Notes: a model not told the origin generated them from the letters alone. Shown: positions 21,450 through 33,425, counted from the stretch's first letter. The stretch is 64,000 nucleotides of DNA from Dichetophora obliterata (GCA_963920525.1 OY986437.1:117018715-117082714), one strand, 5' to 3'. Translations and numbers: made by a program.

Positions 21450-22685
21450 GCTGAGCGCCTGGTAGCCAATATCCAAGAGCATGTATTTGAGTTTCATGGC
21501 CAACATAAAAACATTTGTAGTTTTTTAAATGTCGCCAGCATATTCTCTGACTGGGACCATGGTATAACAAGTAATAGGTAGGAGTGACATTTCGTGTTTC
21601 AACCATCGAATGTCAAGAAAAAGAAAACAAAATAGAGAACGTGTGTCACACACATTGGCCGCATTCAGAGGAGTCACCTGCTATGAATGGATCATTTAAC
21701 TGCAAAGGTTTCTCACTCAAATTTAAAAAAAAAAACAGTTGCCAACTATTGACTCCGCTCAAAGCTGGCAATGTGTGTGACACACTCACTTTATATTGTT
21801 TTCTTTTGTTTGAAATTCGATGGTCGGAGCTCGTGAGAAAATAAGTAGTTGTCAAGGCTACCTAATAATAATTTTATCATGAGTGGGACTGCATCGTCCA
21901 AAATTTTTTGTTCCTTATTTCAGCTACCATAAGAAAATAGTATCTTTTTTAAAAATATAATATAAATGAAATTCAATGAAATGTATGTAAATACAAATTT
22001 TATGTATGTGCATATTATTATGTATTTTAAGTGTATATTAATTATTTCAATAAGTTTAATTTATATTTGTTTTTGATTTACTTCGTCTTTTATATTAAAA
22101 CCCATAATTTAAAATATAATGAAATGATAACAGATGAAAATAATGTGCAATGAACCGGATGTACGGATTAACCGAATCGGGGGCAGAAAATAAACTGCAC
22201 TTTGCTTGCTATGTTTTCTGTTTTCCTTGTAGCAAGATCTCAAATGCAGGCATTAAAAGAGACTTCAAGACCCATCAAACAAAATATCATATATATAAAA
22301 AGTAAATTTCTTTTATTTTAGCTACAGCTCTACATATACATTGAAAGAAAAAATTAAATATCATTTCTGAGGATTATTTTTCATTCAATAGTGCTCCCTC
22401 TCCCTGTATTTTATTTTTATATCAACAATATTTAATTTAAATGTAATAATATAGTTTGGTGTAATTATAAAATAAAAATGATATCTGAATAAAAAATATT
22501 TTCAAAGAAATAATCAAAGGTTGAGGGGGTGAAAATATACAATTTTTTTCCGATTAGCATGAAAATTATTATATAGCAATAAGGCGGTCCGTGGCAGGAC
22601 AAAGTCTTCCAGTTAATAATAATACTTTACATATATGTTTTTGCTTCGGTCGGCAGTCCCCTCACTGCTATACTTTTTTTTTTCT
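21450..22685 (-). repeat. Right arm of the 5.4-kb inverted repeat
   Basis: Reverse-complement partner of 17250-18734. It lacks the MITE, and carries about 50 bp at 22318-22370 that the left arm lacks but that reappears near 21108-21155. Confidence 0.85.
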
Positions 22686-22927
22686 ATGGAGCGTGAGGCA
22701 CCTTAATACTGGGGTGCTTTGTCAAGAGTCACACGTATTCTTATGCTCTGTCACTCATTCGACAAACAACTAATATTTGTCCGTAGAATAAGTAATAATT
22801 GGCGAAGCAGCATTGTTTCAAATGATATGCAATCAGGAAATGGAAATAAACTTTAACGAACGGTTCGTTTTCGCTATATTCTTTTTTTTAAAAAAAAGCT
22901 CAGTCTTTATTCCGCTTTATTTGCATA

Positions 22928-23330
22928 TCAGATTATGTACCATCTGAAGGATGACGGAAAGTTATGTGCTCCCTTTTTGATTCGCCACTGCTTACCGATT
23001 CAACCTTTACATGCCTTCATGGACTTCGCTATGACCTCTATTGCCCCAGTGTACGTGGTGATCTAGAAAAAAGATGCTGCAATACATGCGGTATTAACTT
23101 TTCATCCATCACAAGAGCTACAGAGCATCGGCGCGCAGTCCACCGTGCACCAGCGCGCAAAGTGCGACCTTCACGGATTATCACACGTCGAGCTAATGAG
23201 CTTCTGTGTGCAAGCGATAACGGTAGATAAAAGGCAGCAGATGATTTTATCGAAAATCACATGGATTTGCTGGTTCCAGTAGTCACTCTCGAGACCGCAC
23301 ATGAGCCCCCATGGACTGAATTAGAATGAA
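22928..23330 (+). pseudogene. Fragment with a C2H2-like zinc finger, probably transposon-derived
   Basis: One frame reads YDLYCPSVRGDLEKRCCNTC, then GINFSSITRATEHRRAVHR, giving CxxC followed by an H-x4-H spacing, then a basic tail. One in-frame stop at 23228 interrupts it, after which KAADDFIENHMDLLVP and PPWTELE follow in the same frame to 23330. Upstream, another frame gives MYHLKDDGKLCAPFLI, implying a frameshift near 22975. I do not recognise the full protein. The finger and repeat-rich setting suggest the end of a mobile-element protein. No function is assigned. Confidence 0.45.
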
Positions 23331-24560
23331 TATTTCTTCACCAATTTTAGAAGTTTTCATTTTTAATGACTTACTCTTACTTTATAAGTATTTTATTGTT
23401 CGATTTTTTCATTGTCGTTTTAAACTACGATCTCAGTAGTCTTAAATTATTGTCTCAACTAGTCCTTAATAAAAATAATAAAATAAATTACGAGTTTTTT
23501 TTAATAAATGCAACACAATAAAGCATTAATTAACATATTTGAACTGAAAACATGCATTTTGAACAATCTCACGTGAGATTAGAGGGGGGTGAGGGGGTCG
23601 AGCCATATCTCACGATATCTCACCAGGGGGAGTCAAAAAATCGCAAAAAACACCTCACGCAATTAATGGACGCCCCCAAAGAGCCTTCCTTAAAGATACG
23701 GATAGTTTAAATTCATATCCGCGGATGTGGATGTTATCAATAAAATTATGAAATTATTTTTTATAATTGTTAATATTTATTTTTTTTAAGTAAAAATTTG
23801 TTAAAGGCAGTCTGGTTTTATTTGTTTCAAAAATCGATTTTCTAAAAAACCCTGTTTTATATATTAAATACTATTAGAAATAATTTGCAACATCTTATTT
23901 AAGCCGCGAGAAACAAGTAAGTAGTAGTAGATGGAGAAACATTAGTAAGATACTTTTTAAGTAGGTGCGTCCAGATGGCACCCCTGACAACAACGCTTTT
24001 CGACCTCGTTGACGTTATGACGAAAAAACTATTCAACCGATCGCACTAAAATTTTAAATATTTTTGTACATACTACTATCACTACTAGTTCAAATTATGC
24101 CAGTAAAAATACTGCCTCAATTCATATCGGGAATAGGACAATTTTCTTTTCCTATGACATCAACACAGGAAAATAGTCAGTTTGCGCAATGTATAAAGCA
24201 TTTGAGCTTAACTAGTACTGGTATTTTTTGACCTAGCACATTTACTAGTATTTTAACTAGGTGGCTACACTGCAGGGCAGTTTATGTAAACATTTTTATT
24301 TTCAATAAATAAATTTCATATAAATAAGTTTTTAGTTTAAACTTTTTTGTCATATATGGGTAGCTGCCCATTAGAAAGGAAAAAAGTTTCAAAAGTTCAC
24401 CCCCATATTCTTGATAGAACTTGGCCATTTTCAATTTCATTTAAATTCATTTCGATAAAAGTAATTTGTATATGTAAACTCTAACGAAATTTGTTCTGTT
24501 CAGCGTGATTTGATTTATTTTATTGGCATATTACGGAAAATTGGTGAGTTAAACTGAGAT
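23331..24560. other. Unassigned; includes a transposon-end-like block
   Basis: At 23565-23685 a short GC-richer block (runs of G, CTCACG words, then CACCTCACGCAATTAATGG and ACGCCCCC) looks like a DNA-transposon terminus. At 24208-24270 ACTAGT words recur. No gene seen. Confidence 0.35.
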
Positions 24561-26100
24561 CTTTTAAAATATTTAATTTCTGGGACGATGGCGGAGCATA
24601 AAGACTTTTTACATTTGTTAATCCTATCGTTTTGAAAAACAATAAGCATCCTTCATTAATTCTGTTGTGCTTCTACTTTCCTCATTTATTAAAAAAATTT
24701 AAATTAATTTATCTTGTTTTGGAATATAGGTCACTAAGTAATATTGATTTATTAAATATATTAACACAAAATGTGCTAAATTTTTAGCACTATGTTTTAA
24801 ATATGAAGTTTGCAGATATAAGTGAAATATTCTCAAAAATTGAAAAACTGATATCGTTCAGTTATCTTTTCGCTTAGCGGTGTATGCGCTCAGAGAGCTT
24901 TTTCTGCCATAAATTGGAATAAAGCTAATATAAGAGAGCGGTTAGATAACGGTACCGTAAATGGTATTTTGCACACCAAAATACATATAAAAAATTAAAA
25001 CTGAACAGGATTAGAAATCGAAAGAAATTGTGTGCAGTTATACTCAAAATGAGATATTTTTTTTTGGCATTTTTTAATTACATTACTTAGGTTTGTATTG
25101 TTTTGGTTTCTATTTAAAATAAAACACTGACTTCTAAAAACGGGGGAAAAACGGAAAAACTTTAAGGGAAGAACGGGCAAAACTTATTGAAATGCATGAA
25201 CGGGAATGATCTCTTCCAAAATCTGGCAACACTACATGCAGCTTCTATGCCATTATAAGTGAGCGCGTTTCTATGCTTCTGCGAATTAAGAACTATTTGG
25301 CTTGCTCTTTAATAGGACGAGGGGTTAAAGGGGTGTGACCCTCTCTTAATAGTATATAATATATACTAAAACTAACTATAAAACAGTTTTCAGCTTACTT
25401 GAATAAGAAGTACAGCTGGATTTAAGTACATAAAACTAAATATTTAATTAAGTTAGTAATAAAATCGCTAACAAACAGTGATTACATGAAATAAAAAATT
25501 TAAATTTCAGTGGATTGGAATGGGATAATTTCAACGAGATTGTACATTAACACTGACTAATTGATCCTAACAATACAAGTAAATTCTGACCTTAACGATA
25601 TTTTGAAACCCCCCAAACACACTTTACATACGCACACAAGGCACATTCAATGAGAGCTTGCTCAAACAACAACAAAGCTCTGTGTTTTGAGTTTTATGTT
25701 TGAGGAAAATTAAATAAAACTCGAAAAATGATTTTTATTTTTGAGCGAAAAAATAAAACTAAACAAATAATTCTTATCAGTGCTAGTGAAAACTTTTGAA
25801 TTTGAAAATCCACGAAAAGTGCGAAAATAATGCGCATTTTCCTCAAAAATTGCACCAGATTTATTAGGTTTTTAAAAATATAAAACTCCAAATTAAATTA
25901 AAAAATTCAATTATATTCTGAACTGCCAGATATTTTATTTTTTTTTAAAAAAGAATTTACTACACATGCTTGTACAAATTTAAAATACTTCAATTAATTT
26001 AACTAAACGAACCTAACACACAAAATTACTAATGTTTTCATATACTTGGACCATTAAATCAAATCTTGAGATAAATTTCCATTTAATATTAAGGCACAAA
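24561..26100. other. Unassigned AT-rich stretch
   Basis: Only short unrecognised open frames. The motif CTGGCAACACT near 25213 is common at the edges of fly repeats. Confidence 0.35.
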
Positions 26101-26239
26101 CTAAGGCACATTTGGTGCCTCCAAAATTAAATAAAAAGCACCAAAAATGCAGCAGGCACTAAACCTCTTTTTTCTTGCGTCAAAATTTTCAGAAACCACC
26201 AAATCTGGTGGAAAAAAGCACCAAGTTGGCAACAGTGAT

Positions 26240-26500
26240 TCTTATTTAGAGCATCAAATAAAAATTGAGAAATAACTTTTATTTCTGAGCGAAAAAAATA
26301 TAAATTGAAGAACAATTTTTATTCTTGAGCAAAATAATAAAATTCAAAAATAAGTATTATTCTTGAACAGAAAAATAAAAATCAAAAAATTACTTTTATT
26401 GTTGATCTAAAAAATAAAAATCCTAAAATAATTGTTATTGTTGAGCAATAAAATAAAAATCCTAAAATAATAACTAATCTTTGAGTTTTTAGTTAAATAA
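26240..26500. repeat. AT-rich tandem repeat, unit about 50 bp
   Basis: The pattern TTTTATTNTTGAGC followed by AAAAATAAAAAT recurs about five times. An earlier trace is at 25700-25760. Similar words form the arms at 29205-29460 and 30770-31000. Confidence 0.6.
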
Positions 26501-26879
26501 CTAATCTTTGAGGGGTAAGATCTTAATTACATTTTGTATGTGTTGAGTTTATCCCATTATCAGCTGACTTAGCTCTAATTTTTAAAGCTTTGTATGGTTT
26601 TAAAAAAGATGTGATCAAACAGAACGAAATTTTGTGTAGCTTTATTTCATGTTTTTATTAACCGAAACACTGCTTAAGATATTTCATAGCATTAGTTTTT
26701 AAAAAAGTCCTGATTTGAAGGATAAACCAGAGCAGAAAGATGCAATTAGATCGAAATGAAATTTTGAAGTTTACATGTTTGTTACACTGTCGAATGTGCC
26801 CTGGGCCAAATCGATGCTATGCACTTTTGAAATTAGCTCCGGCCTAATGTATATATTTTTATTAAAAGTACATATTTTC

Positions 26880-27735
26880 ATAATGCTCAAAAATGCTTAC
26901 TGGACCTTTCCGTTTGTAAGAAACATCTTCAGTTTAATTTTAAAGCGACCAGCAGTAATCAGCTAACATTATGGTTTTGTTTTTTCCTTGAAAATAGCTC
27001 TGTTCACCCTGTTCATCGATCAATTCACCAAGATTCTCTGGGAAAAAGATCAAATGAATGAGAATTCAAAACATTTTGATGGATATTCTGCATCCCATTT
27101 CTTCGTAGGCATTCAAGAATTCGTTTACAACGTCAATGTAATCGGCACTTTTTGTTTCCCAAAAATTGTTCACATAAAAAAAGTAAGTCTTATCTATGCC
27201 CTTCTTTCAACTTCATTCAATTTTTATGGTAAATTTTTATGGTGTATAATTTTTCGAACTTAAAGTCCAACGAATATATCAGTAAATGGACAAATATTTA
27301 AGTGCGTGTAAATATGTATTCTTTTCCAAAAAGATAAAGCATGCAGTTTCTTTGATTTTGGCGTCCCTGAGCCTATTTAACACTGTTTTTTAATATAAAA
27401 AAGCTTTGCTTTCTGTGTAAAGTCGATTCACAAACTGCTTTATGTAACCCAATATGAGATGCAATGGTAGAAAAGTTTTTTTTTAGCATGCACGAGAGGA
27501 GTGTTGACAACATTAATTTCTCCAATCATAAACGATTTTCGCGGTGACCACTCACTGCGTTTATAGTGATCTTTCACCCGAATGCCTCACTCACAAAGAT
27601 TGCAGGAATACTTAGTATATCCTCCTTGCATTCCAAATAGTATAGTGAGGACTTTCAGATCCAAGACGATATGCCATTGATGTTTTGTGTATTCAATTAC
27701 CCTCAGAATCTTCCACATAGGTATGTACGTTTAAA
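26880..27735 (-). pseudogene. Decayed coding remnant of a repetitive arthropod transposon protein
   Basis: Reading the minus strand with frame changes gives YTKHQWHIVLDLKVLTILFG, MQGGYTKYSCNLC, EWSPRKSF, GEINVVNTPLV, LPLHLILGYIKQFVNRLYTE, RLRDAKIKE, then ADYIDVVNEFLNAYEEMG, CRISIK, FPENLGELIDEQGE and finally ADYCWSL with YKRK. I recognise this as a protein present in many copies in aphid, spider and other arthropod genomes, usually annotated hypothetical; I cannot assign its superfamily. The GGYTKYxCxLC and FPENLGxxxxEQGE blocks are its strongest landmarks. Many stops and frameshifts, and the N-terminal part missing, show the copy is dead. Confidence 0.65.
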
Positions 27736-27739
27736 AGGT

Positions 27740-28765
27740 TATTTCCGAAAAGGGAAATAAAAGAAAGGGTCATTTACATCAAAAATTACACTGATTTTAA
27801 AAGAATTCATAAAAATATATTTAATAGAAACGTCAAAGTGATACATGAACTCTCCCAAGATCTATGGACCAATTAAGGCTTACTGCATGTTTATGTAAAA
27901 CCAAACAAAGGCTGAACGTGGTGCGAGACACGGTGGGCAATACATTTTTCCATATCAAAAAATATTATTGTTCGTTTCATGCACGATGTTTCGATGTCTT
28001 CGTTTTGTTTTTCATAAACATGCAGTTAATTTCTTATTTATAAAAAAATTTAATAACTCAGTAAATTTTCATCCGATTTTCATAAATGCACATTAATTTT
28101 ATTCTTAATAAAGTGCATTTTTAGAAAATTATTGCGTTTATAGTAGGTTCTAACAAAACTTGGGTTGGTAAATAATCCTCAAAGTTGAAAAAATTGGAAA
28201 AAAGGTAAAAATGTTTGGTTTGGCCGATAATAACTGAAAAATTTATTTTTATAATTCTTAAGACATGTACATATTTTGCAAGCTTTACCCTTTACCTTTC
28301 TTAAACCGTTTTAAAATTGAAAATGAATTAAAAAATTGCAGATCCATAAGTACCTAAAATGGGGGTTTTTAACGGGAAAATTATATTTTTGGGGTGTATT
28401 AACAATTTCAAGTATGGTGTCATATTACACTCAGTCTGATCTACAACGTGTGTTGGGTCACTTCAAAAGTACATGCAATTTTTATTTTTTTGTAGCACCG
28501 AGTTATTGGTATGTTGTTTCATACCGCAGGATGAAAGAAGGGTATAATCTAGTGAAACCTTTAGATAAGTTTTTCTTAATGTGGCAGCAGCTGTAGAAGC
28601 ATGTGATACTGCATCTGAAGCAAGTGTTATGCCTTGACCTGAGTCAAATCGAGTTACTAAGCGTTCCTCTCCACAAACTTTTCTGCCACCACCAACTACA
28701 ATTGTTCATTGTGAATTGATGTATTTTAAAGTTATTTTGATTATAAATAAGGAAAAAAAGGTTAA
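27740..28765. other. Unassigned AT-rich stretch
   Basis: No recognisable motif. An open frame at 28336-28596 (+) is unassigned. Confidence 0.35.
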
Positions 28766-28770
28766 ATAGT

Positions 28771-28836
28771 AGGCCAGGACCCGAACCCGGGACACCTAGG
28801 TGACAGTCAAGCGCGCTACCACTAGTCTATCGAGGC
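28771..28836 (-). repeat. tRNA-Asp-like sequence, probable SINE head or tRNA pseudogene
   Basis: On the minus strand it reads GCCTCGATAGACTAGTGG (box A-like), then an anticodon loop CTGTCAC with GTC in place, then GGGTTCGGGTCC (box B-like). The T stem pairs (CCGGG with CCTGG, one G-U). The acceptor strands do not pair, so it is not a working tRNA. A T7 run follows about 16 nt downstream, a plausible Pol III stop. Confidence 0.65.
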
Positions 28837-28888
28837 TTCCTGCAATGAACTATTAAATACATTTTTTTCTATACCAATTTTAGGTTTT

Positions 28889-29143
28889 TTGTGTGGGGAT
28901 CTCCACAATAAATCCCCCCACAATAAATGCAATTTTTTCGATAAAAATATATCAAAGGGAATTGTGGAGCGAATGGAAGATAATTTATGGTACCTGTCTG
29001 AAAAAACGGTTACTTTCGCCTTTTTTAACGATGATGTATCGGTTGCAATGAAACAAGAAATGTTAAAAAATCTCAGTCAGCCGCACAGTGGTTTCATCTC
29101 ATACAACGTTTGGAATAAAATAGAAGGAGACGGCGTACACTAA
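28889..29143 (+). pseudogene. Short transposon-protein fragment (LWYLSEKTVTFAFFNDDVS)
   Basis: The 84-codon frame contains NLWYLSEKTVTFAFFNDDVS followed by VAMKQEMLKNL. I recall LWYLxEExVxxAxF as a recurring segment in arthropod mobile-element proteins that pairs with an ELPLRHLF-type block elsewhere in the protein. That block is not seen here, so only a fragment is present. The start codon is not meaningful. Function unassigned. Confidence 0.4.
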
Positions 29144-29639
29144 TCCGGTGTGCAAGTTGGAATTAGCTCTATTAGAACCAGTAACCGTAACTGTTATAAG
29201 AGATATCGAAAAAGTTAATTTGAAATACCTATTTTTCGAATTTTTCTAAAAAAGTCCATTTTTAATTGTTATTTTTCGAGAGAAAATAAAATTAAATTAA
29301 ACTCTTAGAACGTGACTTTTATTGTAGTGCTAAAAATAACAATTATATCGGACTTTTATTTTTTCGGCTAATTTAACTGCTATTTTTCAACTTTTGTTTT
29401 TCAGTCAAAAAATAAAAATTTGTTCCGGGCTTTTATTTTTTCTGTTAGAAATAAAAATCCTTTTTGAGAAATTTGTGTAAATAATTTTGTGTAAATTATG
29501 ATGGACAGTAGGTGGTCAAGCTATAAGAACGCAGAGTAATTAAACGAAATTTTCAAGTTCGAAGTCAATACATAATTTTGTTTTTATTTCAATGATAAAA
29601 AAACTAAATGAGTTAGTTAAATACATTAATTGTTTGTCG

Positions 29640-30217
29640 TTAGAAAGTATTTTGATTACAGTTTTGTCTGTTACGAGTATTTCCGCCTCTAGCTTTAACG
29701 ACAGCTCGCAGTCTATTGGGCATACTTTCAATCGAAGCCTTAATACATAAGGGGTATTCACGATTCAGTGCACTTGCCTGTGCAGTTGAGGACTTAAAGA
29801 CTTGTGCACTTTACAAAAACAAAATTTACGTACGTCAAAAATATGCACAAGTGCATTTCTACTATTGCCTTAAATTTGAGGACTTGAGCAGTTGCGCACT
29901 TGTGTGCATTGAAAAATGTTGACAGCTTTGAAATAGTGATAGTGGTGTGTTCACGAAAACCTAACTGCACAACTGCACAAGTCCTCAACTGAACAGGCAA
30001 GTGCACTGAATCGTGAATACCCCTATAATTTTATTTCCGAAGAATTTCTCCAAACATCAATGATATTTTCATTCAAAACACTTATGGAAGGGTTATTCCG
30101 AAGGTAAACATGGTGTTTAAGGGTGTGCCAAACATTGTCGATAGGATTTAAATCCGGAGAAGTTCCTAGAGAGACTAACAAACAATGTAAAAATAAGCTT
30201 AAAAAAATCCCGCTCAT
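29640..30217 (-). pseudogene. Tc1-like transposase C-terminus, split by a MITE
   Basis: Before the insertion the minus strand reads TSPDLNPIDNVWHTLKHHVY, then NEN and IIDVWRNSSEIKL. After the MITE it resumes IKASIESMPNRLRAVVKARG followed by GNT. SPDLNPIxNxW carries the third catalytic acidic residue of the Tc1 DDE triad, and SMPNRLxAVxxARGG is the usual C-terminal signature. The 5' two thirds of the transposase, with the first two catalytic residues, is gone. Removing the MITE and one copy of its TSD joins the two halves in frame, so the transposase still had this frame when the MITE arrived. Confidence 0.8.
29751..30025. mobile_element. 275-bp MITE with GGGGTATTCACG termini
   Basis: Long inverted ends (about 50 bp: GGGGTATTCACGATTCAGTG, then CACTTGCCTGT) are flanked by TAA at 29748-29750 and 30026-30028. 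It lies inside the Tc1-like transposase. Confidence 0.85.
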
Positions 30218-30370
30218 GAGAAAAAACCCAGTTAGTTTTTGCTGTGGAATTCTTCAACATTTTTTTTTCAAATTCATCCACTGATTAAAAAATTACATAC
30301 TCAGAAGAGCCAAATTTTGTTTTTTTACACCAAAAGCGTTCTATTAGCTTGACTACCTACTTTATATATT

Positions 30371-30669
30371 CCCTCCATATAATTGTTTTTTTCAGAAAAC
30401 CTCTAAAAAAACTTTACACAGAATACAAAAAACAAGCCCATTTTTCTTATGCTGGCTTTATAAAGGATCATTTTTTAAGCGTTTGGTTTTTGAAAATTGG
30501 GATACCTTGCAATAGTGAATGAAATATTTATTTGGAGCAATACATCAATGCCTGCTCAAAATATATTACTTCAGCGTCTTCTTTTAATAAAACATTTTGT
30601 TTTGTGTGTTGTTTATTCTGTATAAAGTTATTTTTAAGAGGTTTTCGGAAAAAACAATTATTCGGAGGG
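30371..30669. mobile_element. 299-bp MITE
   Basis: Inverted ends of about 55 bp: CCCTCCNNATAATTG, GAAAACCTCT, then AACTTTA and CAGAATA. It sits between the Tc1 remnant and the right foldback arm. Confidence 0.75.
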
Positions 30670-31489
30670 AAAATATGCAACATAACTTACACAAATTTAA
30701 AAAAAATTAATTTAACAACAATACCTAAGAATTTTTTTATATTCATTACAAAAAATAAAATTCCGTAAATTATTTTTTTAAAAGAAAAAAAAGTCCGAAA
30801 CTGATTTTTTTACTGAAAAATAAAAGTTGAAAAATAACAGTTAAATTAGCTGAAAAAATAAAAGTCCAAAATAATTGTTATGTTTTCGTGCAATAAAAAT
30901 CTCTTTCTAAGAGTTAAATTTTATTTTTTTTCTGTTGAAAAATAGCAATTAAAGTTTGATTTAAGGACTTTTTTGAATATCATAACGATTTCGAAAAAAT
31001 ATTTCGATGTGATCATTTTAATAAAGATCTCATATGTCTGCGATATGTCTGCACGACCATGATTTTTTTGAAAAAAATTTTAAGCGATTTTTTTTACTGA
31101 AGGTTTTTCTTTATTGAAATTTATGTAGCAAACAACTCAATCAAGAATATAAAATATATGTTTAGATTTAAAAAAAAATTGCTTCGACCACCTCCTATAC
31201 AAAATTTGCATAGCATCTAAAACTCAGGAACGACTCATCGTAGATCGATGAAATTTTGTATTAAGTTGCAATTGCTCTATTAGAACAGCCACAACTATCT
31301 CCCATATAACACAAACATTTAAAATATTCTTTTTATTATTGAACAGAGGTTCACTAAATTGTACTAAAGCTATGAAGTTATTTCTCTAAAAATCTGGAAA
31401 AGTTTTCCTACCCACTATTTTTTAAAAAGACTAAGTGTCCTTAAAACAAATCCTGACCACATTTATCCAAAACCTTATTAAGTCGGCTT

Positions 31490-32575
31490 TTTTATTGACC
31501 GTGAGTGTATGCAGATGTGTGCCCGCTTGGAATACTGTGGAGACATTCCCTGACACATACTCCATTAGCATATACCTCCGCCTGGAATAATGTCGGGGTG
31601 TATCCCATTGGAAGAGAAATTGAAACTTTTTGGAAATTGGGACCATATATCCCTGCTCCCGTTACTCCATTTTCAAGTTTTGACCCATCAGTGTACCACA
31701 TCTGTGAGCCAGGATCAACTGTGAAGCTATCACTCCTCCATAGTTGACTATTGGGTATAACGACCCTGTAGCGTTTTGAGAAGTTTACCTTCGGCAGCAT
31801 CCTGTCTGGGATTTTTAAAAAGAGGTCATTTTCGAAGATTTTAAGTATCTTCATGTGACCCATAAAATTTCTGCCTTGTAATCACCTATTTCCTCCATTC
31901 TTAACGCACTTAGACATGCCTCTTTTTCGATAATAATCGTTAAAGGGGGTAGCCCGATTATTGCACTCAGAGCTTCAGATGGGCACGTTCTCATGGCCCC
32001 AGTGATACAAATGCACACCATTCTTTGCAGCTTTGTCAGTTGGATAGCTGCTGTCAGCTGTTGGACCTTGGGCCACCATGCAAGTGCTGCATGCGTAACC
32101 ATTGGTCTAACAATGGTTATGAACGTCCGATAAATCATTTTCGGATTGAGGCACCAAATTTTGCCATGGAGGCGTTCACAAGCAAAAAGGGCACGTGTTG
32201 CCCTGCCTGTAATTTAATCTCAATGGGTGTTCCAACGGGGCTGCTTGTCAAAAATCACTTCTAAGTACTTGACCTCATTTAAAAACTCAATGACTTTTCC
32301 ATCCAGAGTAGGCCTTGTCAGATTAAGGCTCCTTTTCCTAGAAAAGGTTACCAGAATTTTTTTTATCAAGATTTATGCTTAAACCTTTTTCCTTACACCA
32401 TTTTGAAGTTGCACGGAGGGCACTGTGCATTCTATCCGATATCGTCGGTTCATTACTGCCCAGACTTGAGATTATCAGTACATCCGCATATCCCTTGGTG
32501 TCAAAACCCTGGTTGTTGAGACTTGCGATAAGTTCGTCCACGACTAGGGTTCACAAGTTTGAGGTAGTCAGACAC
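31490..32575 (-). pseudogene. Truncated non-LTR retrotransposon: RT end plus RNase H
   Basis: The minus strand in three frames reads GFDTKGYADVLIISSLGSNE (RT active-site box, second Asp changed to Val), KWCKEKGLSINLDK, then YRTFITIVRPMVTHAALAWW, TGAMRTCPSEAL and GLPPLTI, and finally MWYTDGSKLENGVTGAGIYG and TLFQAEVYA, the RNase H start with its Asp and Glu. RNase H after RT points to the I/LOA-like group of LINEs. It is less than a third of an ORF2, truncated both upstream of the RT palm and within RNase H, with frameshifts near 31855 and 32140-32340. It is clearly a different family from the intact LOA element at 1744-7193. Confidence 0.85.
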
Positions 32576-32589
32576 ATTGCCACGGAAGA

Positions 32590-33425
32590 TTTGCTTCCTC
32601 TTTTTTTTTATTTTGGAATTTCTTTAAGAATTTCGTATATTTATCTAGTGAAGTGCTACGACCTTTCTAATATCATGTTTTTCATAAATTTTAAAAAATA
32701 TATAGTATTTTTGATGGAAAATTAATCTTAATTTCTAAAATATCTAGGGCATTTAACTAGATAATCATTTATTCAAGAAACAGTTAAAATTTTAATTAAA
32801 TCGGATGAAAATTGACTACTCTACGGTTCCACAGTTAAAATCATATGTTTTTTAGACAAGCAAGTGTTAAGTTTATGTATATTAAGTGCTTCATGTTTGA
32901 AAAATGTGCTCTTAATGAGTTGAAAACGTTTGATCACCAAACATTTTATTGTATTGTTCTTTTGATAATTACACACCATTAAATTCAGTATAAATATCTT
33001 TTATATTGAAGGTGATGAAACTCCAGGATGAAGAATGAATGCAGGTCAAATGATAATAAAAAAGCATAAAGTGTCTCTGCAAACAGTTGTTTTCAGCTAA
33101 TATCTTATGACACTCAACTTTTTCTTCGATATCAAAAGTCAATGTCATAAAAAGCGGTTTTTTATACGCTTTTGTAATAAGATGGGTCGAACTTACTTGT
33201 ACTCATGATAGTAAAAAGTGTTATCTTTATTAACTTTGGAAGCTTTTCTTTGGTAGTTGATATCCAAACTTTACACTGATTTCTTTTGGCCTGTTATTTG
33301 AAAATACTTTTTTATTTTGTAAATACTTCTTCATAAAGAAAAGCAATAAACTTTCTGTAAATATCTCTGTCATCTTCTAACATTGTACTTTAAAATGACG
33401 CTTGAAAAGTATTATTTTTAAAATA
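32590..33425. other. Unassigned AT-rich stretch
   Basis: No coding motif or inverted repeat recognised. Confidence 0.35.

Larger units (their letters stand above)
17250..22685. mobile_element. 5.4-kb foldback-type composite of nested inverted repeats
   Basis: Arms of about 1.1-1.2 kb (17250-18734 and 21450-22685) are reverse complements, beginning TATAGCAGTGAGGGG at the outer edge. The interior holds further inverted pairs: 18984-19006 with 19676-19706; 19709-19815 with 20255-20362; about 20394-20420 with 21178-21215; 20468-20484 with 20791-20806; 20820-20850 with 21110-21150; and 21216-21255 with 21406-21445. A third, diverged piece of the arm lies at about 20870-21010. I see no transposase. 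The architecture resembles foldback elements. Confidence 0.75.
29516..30361 (-). mobile_element. Tc1-like element remnant, interrupted by a MITE
   Basis: Inverted ends AGTAGGTGGTCAAGCT / AGTAGGTAGTCAAGCT followed by ATAGAACGC bound it. It carries the C-terminal end of a transposase on the minus strand. Confidence 0.75.
29205..31000. mobile_element. Inverted-repeat (foldback-like) element containing nested insertions
   Basis: Left arm 29205-29460 and right arm 30770-31000 are reverse complements (for example GGACTTTTATTTTTTC, then GCTAATTTAACTG, then TATTTTTCAAC). Between them lie a Tc1-like remnant and a 299-bp MITE. The arms use the same AT-rich words as the tandem repeat at 26240-26500. 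Confidence 0.7.

Noticed and set aside
28771..28836. Functional tRNA-Asp gene
   Set aside because: Acceptor strands do not pair and the T arm is only partly regular.
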